A stretch of 64,000 nucleotides of DNA from Spirochaetae bacterium HGW-Spirochaetae-3 (GTDB lineage Bacteria > Spirochaetota > Spirochaetia > Treponematales > UBA12059). The stretch covers positions 34,787 through 98,786 of the forward strand of contig PGXV01000004.1 of the NCBI GenBank assembly GCA_002839315.1. The letters run 5' to 3'. A model generated the notes under the pieces. It made no database searches. It was not told the origin of the DNA and saw only the letters and a program-made list of their open reading frames with translations. Shown here in pieces: positions 58,066 to 64,000 of the stretch; positions within the stretch are counted from its first letter, which is position 1; each line of letters opens with the position of its first letter. The position numbers and the translations under genes were made by a program.

Positions 58066-60681
58066 TCAGCGCCGCGAGAGCGCTTTCTTGAGCGCCGCGA
58101 GCCTTGATAGCGCGTCCAGGGGCGTCATCCTGTCGATATCCAGACCCTTGATCTCGTCCAGCACCAATTCCTCCGCCGAGAACAAGCCCCCGGGCTCTGG
58201 CGGTCGCCTCCCGCTGCCCGACGGCGCCTTCGCCGGAACCGATGCGCGGTGCCCGCCTCCCGTCCGCTCGGCCTCTTCGGATTCCAGTGCGCCGCGTATG
58301 TCCTCGGCGCGGGCGACGACCGAAGCGGGCACGCCCGCGAGCCTGGCGACGTGGATACCGTACGATCCCGTCGCGGCGCCCTTCACGACGCGCTTCAGGA
58401 ACACGACCTCTCCCGCGCGTTCCTCGACGGCCATGGATAGGTCAACGAGGCGATCGTGGCGAAGGGCCGTCAGCTCGTGGTAATGCGTCGCGAACAGAGT
58501 CCTCGAACGGCACTCGTCGAGAACGTGCTCGCTGACGGCCTGCGCGATGGATAGTCCGTCTAGCGTACCGGTGCCGCGCCCCACCTCGTCCATGATAACG
58601 AGGCTCCGCGGGCTCGCGTTATTGAGTATGCTCGCCGTCTCGTGCATCTCGAGGAGGAACGTCGACTCGCCCCTGGCCAGGTTGTCCTGAGCGCCGACGC
58701 GACAGAATATCCGGTCTACCGAGCCTATACGGGCCGAGCCCGCGGGCACGAAGGAGCCGGCCTGAGCGAGCAGCACGATGAGCGCGTTCTGCCTGAGGAA
58801 CGTCGACTTCCCCGCCATGTTCGGGCCGGTGATGAGCGCGAACCCCGTGCCGTCTCCGTCGAGCCGCAGGTCGTTGGGGACGAAATCCCCCGTGTGCATA
58901 TACGCCTCGACGACCGGATGGCGGCCGCCCTCTATCTCGAGCGCCAGGGAATCGTCCACTACGGGCCGTACGTACCCGCGTACCGTGGCGGCCCATGCGA
59001 AGGACGCGGCGCAGTCGAGCTCCGCCAATTCCCGGGCCGCCTCGAACAGGTCTCCCGCGTACCGACGGAGCCCGTCGCGCAGTTCGGAAAACAGCGATCG
59101 CTCGAGCTCGACGATACGGTCCGCGGCGCCGTTTATCTCGGCCTCGAGGGCTCCGAGGCGCTCGGTAGTGTATCGCTCGCCCGACGATACGGTCTGCCTG
59201 CGTATGAAATGGGCCGGCGCGGCGGCGGCCGCGCCCTTTGAAAGCTCGAGGTAGTATCCGATTATCTTGTTGTACTTTACGCGTAGCCCCGAGAGGCCGG
59301 TCTCGGAGCGCTCCTCCTCGAGGTACGCCTCCAGCACCCCGTGGGCGTCGGCGCGGACTGCCCGCAATTCGTCGAGGGCGGCGTTCCAACCCGCCCTCAT
59401 CACCGGACCGTCGGACGGCGATAGCGACGGATCGTCGGCCACCGCCCGCGTCGCGGTATCGACGAAGGCAGCGGCCGAGGCCCGCCGCGCCTCGTCGGCG
59501 AGCACCGACAGGCCCGCGGGCGCATTCACGGGCAAGGCCGCGCCGAGGGTTAGCGCGGCGGAAACGGTATCCCGGAGCGCTACGACGTCCTTGGGATTGG
59601 CCTTGTCCATAGCGAGTCGGGACGCGAGGCGCTCCAGGTCGCGGCACGAGCCGAGCGCCGCGCGCACGCGCTCCAGGGAGCGTTGGTCCCTATACAGGGC
59701 CTCCACGGCGTGGAGCCGCGCGTTTATGGCCGCTATGTCGCGAAGCGGCCGCTGCAAGCGGACACGCAACGCCCTGGCGCCCATAGCGGTGCGCGTATAG
59801 TCGACGACTCCTAGCAGGCTGAACGCGACGCCGCCGTCGCGCAGGTTACGGACTATCTCGAGGTTCTTCTGGCTGGACTCGTCGATCGCCACGCGCTCGG
59901 CGTCCTCGGAGCCGCGCAGGACGCGGAACTGGGACGGTTCCACCTTGACCGATTCCCGTAGGTATTCCAGTAGCGCGCCGGCGGCCGCGAGCGCCGGGTC
60001 ATCGTCGTCGAACCCGAAGCCCTTGAGGCTCTTCGTGCCGAAATGCCTGAGCAGGGCGGTCCGGCCCTGCTCGAGGGAGAAGGTCCAGTCCGGATAGCGG
60101 TTAAGGACGATACCGGGGTTCTCGGCGAGGATGCGGGCCACGGCCTCGTCGTCGAGGGTCGATTGCCTGATAATGGCCTCCCGGGGAGAGAGCCGGTATA
60201 CCTCGCGTCTCAGTCGCTCTATATCGCCGGCCGGATAGGATTCGGCGCGGAATTCCCCCGTAGAGGCGTCGGCCCACGCGAGCGCCATGACGTCGCCGAA
60301 CGCTCCGAACGCGATAATATAGTTGTTCGCGCCCGACTCCAGGTAATCGTCGTCTACGACGCTGCCAGGGGTCACGATCTCGACGACGCCGCGCTCTATG
60401 ATGCCCTTGCCCTTGCCCGGCGCCGTCAGCTGCTCGCACACGGCGACTTTCTTGCCGGCGCGCAGCAACCTGGCTATATATCCCCGGGCCGCGTGATGAG
60501 GCACGCCGCACATCGGCGCGGCTTGCCTGTGCGTCAGGGTAAGGCTCAGTATAGAGCTCGCCTCGATCGCGTCGCCATAGAACATCTCGTAGAAATCGCC
60601 GAGTCTGAAGAAGAGTATCTCGTCCCGATGGAGAGCCTTGATCCGTTCGTATTGCTCGAGAAGCGGTAACTGTTCGGCCAT
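58066..60681 (-). CDS. mutS: DNA mismatch repair protein MutS
   Basis: 871 residues. N-terminal mismatch-binding domain with FFRLGDFYEMF (Phe-x-Glu wedge), connector, core, clamp, and C-terminal ATPase with Walker A GPNMAGKST and the DEVGRGTGTLDG Walker B region. The start at 60681 is chosen over an in-frame start at 60705 because the promoter predicts transcription from 60684, and homology begins at MAEQLPLLEQYERIK. No Shine-Dalgarno sequence. The gene order with skp and bamA resembles that of Treponema pallidum, where omp (Tp92), ompH and mutS are adjacent. Confidence 0.97.
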   Translation of the reverse strand: MAEQLPLLEQYERIKALHRDEILFFRLGDFYEMFYGDAIEASSILSLTLTHRQAAPMCGVPHHAARGYIARLLRAGKKVAVCEQLTAPGKGKGIIERGVVEIVTPGSVVDDDYLESGANNYIIAFGAFGDVMALAWADASTGEFRAESYPAGDIERLRREVYRLSPREAIIRQSTLDDEAVARILAENPGIVLNRYPDWTFSLEQGRTALLRHFGTKSLKGFGFDDDDPALAAAGALLEYLRESVKVEPSQFRVLRGSEDAERVAIDESSQKNLEIVRNLRDGGVAFSLLGVVDYTRTAMGARALRVRLQRPLRDIAAINARLHAVEALYRDQRSLERVRAALGSCRDLERLASRLAMDKANPKDVVALRDTVSAALTLGAALPVNAPAGLSVLADEARRASAAAFVDTATRAVADDPSLSPSDGPVMRAGWNAALDELRAVRADAHGVLEAYLEEERSETGLSGLRVKYNKIIGYYLELSKGAAAAAPAHFIRRQTVSSGERYTTERLGALEAEINGAADRIVELERSLFSELRDGLRRYAGDLFEAARELAELDCAASFAWAATVRGYVRPVVDDSLALEIEGGRHPVVEAYMHTGDFVPNDLRLDGDGTGFALITGPNMAGKSTFLRQNALIVLLAQAGSFVPAGSARIGSVDRIFCRVGAQDNLARGESTFLLEMHETASILNNASPRSLVIMDEVGRGTGTLDGLSIAQAVSEHVLDECRSRTLFATHYHELTALRHDRLVDLSMAVEERAGEVVFLKRVVKGAATGSYGIHVARLAGVPASVVARAEDIRGALESEEAERTGGGHRASVPAKAPSGSGRRPPEPGGLFSAEELVLDEIKGLDIDRMTPLDALSRLAALKKALSRR

Positions 60682-60686
60682 TGTCG

Positions 60687-60715
60687 TTGCATTATAGGAT
60701 AACATGGACTAGGAT
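60687..60715 (+). promoter_or_regulatory. Divergent promoter of the STAS gene, overlapping the mutS promoter
   Basis: TTGCAT (60687-60692), 17 bp, TAGGAT (60710-60715). Predicted start near 60722; leader ~39 nt. The two promoters occupy nearly the same 33 bp on opposite strands, so polymerases cannot use both at once. Confidence 0.45.
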
Positions 60716-60719
60716 ACAA
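60691..60719 (-). promoter_or_regulatory. mutS promoter with a 3-nt leader
   Basis: Minus strand: TTGTAT (60714-60719), 17 bp, TATAAT (60691-60696, perfect). Predicted start 60684; ATG 60681. Confidence 0.65.
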
Positions 60720-60760
60720 TCGAGGCCGGGCGCGAAGAGTCGCGACCGAGCAATCTTCGA

Positions 60761-61273
60761 ATGTACGAGGCAATCGTGGAAGAAGCCCTATTCGTCAAAG
60801 AGACGAACAATCGCATCTACATACGGGCCCAGGGGCATGTTACCGCCAATTCCTGTCCCGAGCTTAAGTCTCGCGTATTCGACCGCCTGGAGGCCAAGCC
60901 GGGCGTCGAAGACCTGTTCATCGACCTTTCCGAATGCGAGTACATGGATTCGACCTTCATGGGCCTTATCGTCGGCTTCAACAAGCGCTTCCTGCGCTTC
61001 TCCAACCACCCGATACGGCTAGTCGGCATCAACGAGACCTGCCTGAAGCTCCTCAAGACGATAGGCGTCGCGAGGCTCGTAACCCTCGACGACGAGGCTA
61101 CCCGGTTCCCCGAACCGCTCGAGCGACTCGGAACGGGAAAGAGAGCGGGCGCGGGATTCGTGCTCAAGGCGCACGAGGAGCTGATGGAGCTGTCCGAGGA
61201 GAACGAGCGGAAATTCTCCGCGCTCAGGAACGTGCTCAAAGACGCCGTCGACAACGAGAAGGACGAGGACTAA
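60761..61273 (+). CDS. STAS-domain anti-sigma-factor antagonist
   Basis: 170 residues. STAS domain (~10-115) with the phosphorylatable loop YMDSTFMG (Ser64 or Thr65), as in SpoIIAA and RsbV, and a C-terminal ~40-residue charged helix. Likely a phospho-switch in a partner-switching cascade; no cognate kinase or phosphatase is in the window. Transcribed divergently from mutS. Weak ribosome-binding site. Confidence 0.85.
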   Translation: MYEAIVEEALFVKETNNRIYIRAQGHVTANSCPELKSRVFDRLEAKPGVEDLFIDLSECEYMDSTFMGLIVGFNKRFLRFSNHPIRLVGINETCLKLLKTIGVARLVTLDDEATRFPEPLERLGTGKRAGAGFVLKAHEELMELSEENERKFSALRNVLKDAVDNEKDED

Positions 61274-61274
61274 G

Positions 61275-61294
61275 GGCCCCCCGCCCGCGGGGCT
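61275..61294. other. GC-rich inverted repeat between convergent genes
   Basis: GCCCC (61277-61281) and GGGGC (61289-61293 approx.) flank a short CCG/GCG segment just after the STAS stop and at the skp stop. It could act as a weak two-way terminator; no clear U-tract. Confidence 0.3.
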
Positions 61295-61824
61295 CAGGAA
61301 CCGAGAAGCGCCTGGATGACCTTGTCGGTAATGTCGATCATCGGACTGAACCATATGACCGACGAGCCGACGTCCGACGCGTCCCGCGAGCTTATCACCA
61401 GCGAGTATCCTTCGGCCTCGGAGATGGACTGAACCGTCCGGTACAGCATCTGCACGAACGCGTCGCCCTTGGACAGGGCCGCGGCCCTGGCGTCTAGGTC
61501 CGCCTGCTTGATCTTGACGAAGTCGGACAGGTACTGGGCCTTGCGGTACAGGTTGTCGTCGAAGGACTTCAACGCCTGGGCGTCGCCGGCCGACAGCACC
61601 TCGAGTCGCTTCTGCTGTAGCGTCTTGATCTCGTCGCTGAGGCGGCGTATATCCTCGTTTATCTTTACCTTGTCCTCTTCCAGCGACCGGACCGCCTGGG
61701 AATCCTTGTAGTACGTCATATAGACCTTCTGGAGGTCGATGACGCCTACGCGGGTAATCTGCTGGCCGAAGGCCCCGGAACAGAGCGCCAACAAGGCCAG
61801 CGCTATAGTCAGATGCTTCTTCAT
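61294..61824 (-). CDS. skp: Periplasmic chaperone Skp / OmpH
   Basis: 176 residues. Signal peptide (~1-20, GAFGQ), then a strand with RVGVIDLQKVYM, a long helical pair (~45-125) for the tentacles, and a final strand-helix (YSLVISSRD). Binds unfolded outer-membrane proteins. GGGAGA precedes the ATG. It lies downstream of bamA in the same direction, as in T. pallidum. Confidence 0.92.
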   Translation of the reverse strand: MKKHLTIALALLALCSGAFGQQITRVGVIDLQKVYMTYYKDSQAVRSLEEDKVKINEDIRRLSDEIKTLQQKRLEVLSAGDAQALKSFDDNLYRKAQYLSDFVKIKQADLDARAAALSKGDAFVQMLYRTVQSISEAEGYSLVISSRDASDVGSSVIWFSPMIDITDKVIQALLGS

Positions 61825-61892
61825 AAGGTTCTCCCTATCGGCGAAGGCGGCGAGGACCGGGCGTTTCCCGGCACTCGCCGTCCGCGACTAGC

Positions 61893-64000
61893 CTAATCGA
61901 GGCTCGTCGTAACGCTCAGTACGAACTGCCAATCGTCGTTCGTCCACTTGAACCCATCGTCGTAGACGAATTTCTTGGCGAAATATAGCCTGAACGGGAA
62001 CTGCAGGATAATGAACCGCAGGCCGACGCCGGTACTGAACGCGAAGTTCCCGAGGCCCATGTCGGCGAGGCTGGAACCGGATTGCAGCGTTATGGAATCG
62101 CTCGTAAGCTTCAGGAGCCCGTCATCGTCCAATACGAGCGCGGCCGAGAGGAACCCGTCGAACGACACGATACCGGGTACTACGGGCAGGCGTAGCTCCA
62201 CCCAGTTGTCCCAGAGGGCCGTACCGTAATAGTACGAGAGCGATGACCAGCCACGGCCTACGAAGGTACCGTCTATCGCCAGCTTCTTGGAATCGGTAGC
62301 CTCTACGCCATCCTGCCAAGGCTGGTTGAGCAGCGCCGAGAATTTGCTATGGGCTCCGATAATGCCCTTGAACGACCAGTTCTCCAGGACGGGCAGGTCG
62401 AACAGCGTCACGTACCCGTCGAGGCGCGTATCGGTGCGTATGAAATGGTTGACCTCTCCTGGAAGCCAGCCCGTCAGCGTGAAGCGCTGGCTGGCGTAGT
62501 AGCCGCCGGACGGGTCGTACCACAGGTCGAGCTTGTTTATGTAGCTGCGCAGGTATATGGAATTGGACAACTGCCAGTCGTCCAGGCCTTCGGCTATGCT
62601 CTCGCTGTAAGGCACGTAGATGCTGTCGTCGTAGGTAACCATCTCCAGCTCATGCACGATACCGGGTACGAAACCGATGGTACCGAGCTTGGTCGGTATC
62701 CTATAGCCGCTCGAGTATCCCAGGCTGAAGGTCCAGGTCTCGTAGCTCATCAGGTCCTCGGAGGGGATGTACTTGCCGGCGGCGAGGTACTCCTCGTACG
62801 TGGCGTACGGATCGGGAGCGCGGTCCGCGTCGTCATAGCCGAATACCGGAGCGTCCTTATCCTGCGCGGCGGTCAGCGACTCGTGCTTGAACGAGAAGTC
62901 GACGGCTCCCGCCCAGGGCCGGCCGAAGAGCCAGTCGTCGCTGAACGAGAAGGTCAGGTCCTGGGAGGCCACCGCCAGGTTCGTCTCCAGCGACACGGTC
63001 TGGCCCCTGCCCCTGAAATTGATGTCGCTCCAGTTGACGAGGCCGATGATGGGGAAGCTGCCCGTCGACGAGCTCGGCGCGTAGGTAAGGCCGAACTGTA
63101 TGCTCGCGGTGCTCTGCTCCTCGACGCTAATGACGAGGTCTACGTACAGGTCCTGGCTACCCTGCTCGTACTCGGGGACGATGGAGGAGAAGTACTGCGT
63201 ATTGTACATGGCGCGCAGGCTCTCGAGCACCTTGCTCTTGGAGAAGACGTCGCCCGGCTTCAGCGTGACGAGGCGCCTGAGCACGAAGTCCTGGGTCTTG
63301 GTATTGCCCCTGAATATCACGTCCTCGATATGGGCCTGGGGACGTTCCTCTATCTGGAGCACGTACGAGATGGTGCCGGTCTCCTCGTCGCGCGAGTCGA
63401 GTAGCTTGAAGCCGTTGAAGATATAGCCGTTCGCGAAGTACAGGTCGGCCGCCCGGGACTGGTCCTGCACCAGGCGCTCGTAGTTGAGCACGACGCCCGT
63501 CTTCTGCTTTACGAGCGCGGACAGCTCCTCGCTCGAGTACAGGGTATTGCCGGAGAAGCTCATGCCGCCGTACAGGTAGCTACGGCCCTCGGACACGACG
63601 AAGGTGAGGGTGAGCATCATCGAGCCGTCCTTGGGGTCGGGCACGGAGTCTCTCCGTACCTCGAGGACCTTGGCGTCGACGTAGCCTCGCTTCATGTAGA
63701 ACGCCTCGACGGCCTGGCGGCTCTCCTCGAGGCTGCTCTCGTTGAACTGGCCCGACTGGAAGAGCCCCTTCTCCTTGAGCTTCAGCTCTCCCTTGAGCGA
63801 GGTCTGCGATACCGATTCGACCCCCTCGAACAGGATGGACTGGACGATATTCCGCACGCCCTCTTCGACTCTGAATGAGACGGCTATGCTTCCGTCCGCC
63901 TGGGCTTCGCTCGACGCCGCTACCTTGACGTCGGGGAACCCCTTCGTCTGGTACAGGCGCCTCACCGCTATCTCGTCGAGCCGCATCCGCGACTCGTTGA
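61893..64000 (-). CDS. bamA: Outer-membrane assembly factor BamA, truncated by window edge
   Basis: 702 codons are visible; the frame is open to base 64000, so the N-terminal ~100-130 residues (first POTRA) are outside. Visible are about four POTRA domains (repeat ending 'V....I...G....', e.g. YLYGGMSFSGNTLYSSEELS and HIEDVIFRGNTKTQDFVLRR), then the 16-strand barrel from ~290 with NWSDINFRGRGQT, and a final strand that ends in a hydrophobic residue before Asp. Inserts outer-membrane beta-barrels. Homologous to Tp92 (TP0326). Upstream start and promoter lie beyond the window. Confidence 0.93.
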   Translation of the reverse strand, partial: NESRMRLDEIAVRRLYQTKGFPDVKVAASSEAQADGSIAVSFRVEEGVRNIVQSILFEGVESVSQTSLKGELKLKEKGLFQSGQFNESSLEESRQAVEAFYMKRGYVDAKVLEVRRDSVPDPKDGSMMLTLTFVVSEGRSYLYGGMSFSGNTLYSSEELSALVKQKTGVVLNYERLVQDQSRAADLYFANGYIFNGFKLLDSRDEETGTISYVLQIEERPQAHIEDVIFRGNTKTQDFVLRRLVTLKPGDVFSKSKVLESLRAMYNTQYFSSIVPEYEQGSQDLYVDLVISVEEQSTASIQFGLTYAPSSSTGSFPIIGLVNWSDINFRGRGQTVSLETNLAVASQDLTFSFSDDWLFGRPWAGAVDFSFKHESLTAAQDKDAPVFGYDDADRAPDPYATYEEYLAAGKYIPSEDLMSYETWTFSLGYSSGYRIPTKLGTIGFVPGIVHELEMVTYDDSIYVPYSESIAEGLDDWQLSNSIYLRSYINKLDLWYDPSGGYYASQRFTLTGWLPGEVNHFIRTDTRLDGYVTLFDLPVLENWSFKGIIGAHSKFSALLNQPWQDGVEATDSKKLAIDGTFVGRGWSSLSYYYGTALWDNWVELRLPVVPGIVSFDGFLSAALVLDDDGLLKLTSDSITLQSGSSLADMGLGNFAFSTGVGLRFIILQFPFRLYFAKKFVYDDGFKWTNDDWQFVLSVTTSLD

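Noticed and set aside
60682..60705. MutS start at the in-frame ATG 60705
   Set aside because: The -10 box TATAAT falls inside this stretch, so it cannot be part of the mRNA if the promoter is right; homology also begins at 60681.

Overview
This 64 kb window is chromosomal DNA of a high-GC spirochaete (Spirochaetota), most likely from the Treponema/Spirochaeta side. The evidence is the gene content: a GreA fused to a very long N-terminal helical-repeat region, a mutS / skp / bamA neighbourhood like that of Treponema pallidum, many spirochaete-type lipoproteins and outer-membrane proteins, and several TPR, HEAT and vWA proteins of the kind conserved in treponemes. Coding density is high. I see no tRNA, rRNA, IS element, prophage or CRISPR array.

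Layout. 1-191: end of an IclR-type regulator, then a free-standing carboxyltransferase (304-1983). 2073-5083: a receptor-type adenylate cyclase diverging from a membrane-anchored coiled-coil protein; the cyclase promoter has a G9 tract in its spacer. 5093-7397: a lipoprotein with four Ig-like repeats, coupled to a predicted outer-membrane protein. 7687-12614: a small catabolic or accessory block with a U32 protein, a membrane-bound AraC regulator, a proline-racemase-family enzyme and an M19 dipeptidase homologue that lacks its first metal motif. 12663-20009: a FemAB-like transferase, metG and a 1260-residue outer-membrane protein. 20034-23162: a membrane protein with a voltage-sensor-like arginine helix, a DUF503 protein and two lipoproteins. 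23175-25993: dinB coupled to a large membrane protein. 26151-30899: a conserved hypothetical, ppdK and a MagIII-like glycosylase. 30977-35302: an rpe-led operon that ends with dtd. 35437-41127: TPR protein, greA fusion, vWA protein.

The right third is one long leftward gene array for translation and RNA metabolism (rimP, nusA, infB, rbfA, truB, ribF, rpsO, pnp). It runs on into an M16 protease gene, dut, lptF, lptG, tgt and a HEAT-repeat protein gene. Upstream of it are comF and mutS, a divergent STAS-domain gene, then skp and the window-truncated bamA.

The most unusual signal is in the promoters. Near-consensus sigma-70 promoters with 17-18 bp spacing can be read upstream of many transcription units. 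In seven of them (rpe, U32, metG, mutS, the 545-residue membrane protein, adenylate cyclase, and a 6-codon leader ORF ahead of rimP-nusA-infB) the predicted start site lies only 0-6 nt before an ATG that has no Shine-Dalgarno sequence. Other genes with equally good promoters have normal leaders and Shine-Dalgarno sites. This suggests a mixed population of leaderless and led mRNAs. The rimP-nusA-infB leader also holds an intrinsic terminator just after the tiny ORF, so it looks like a translation-coupled attenuator. All of this is read by eye; no alignment or expression data were available.
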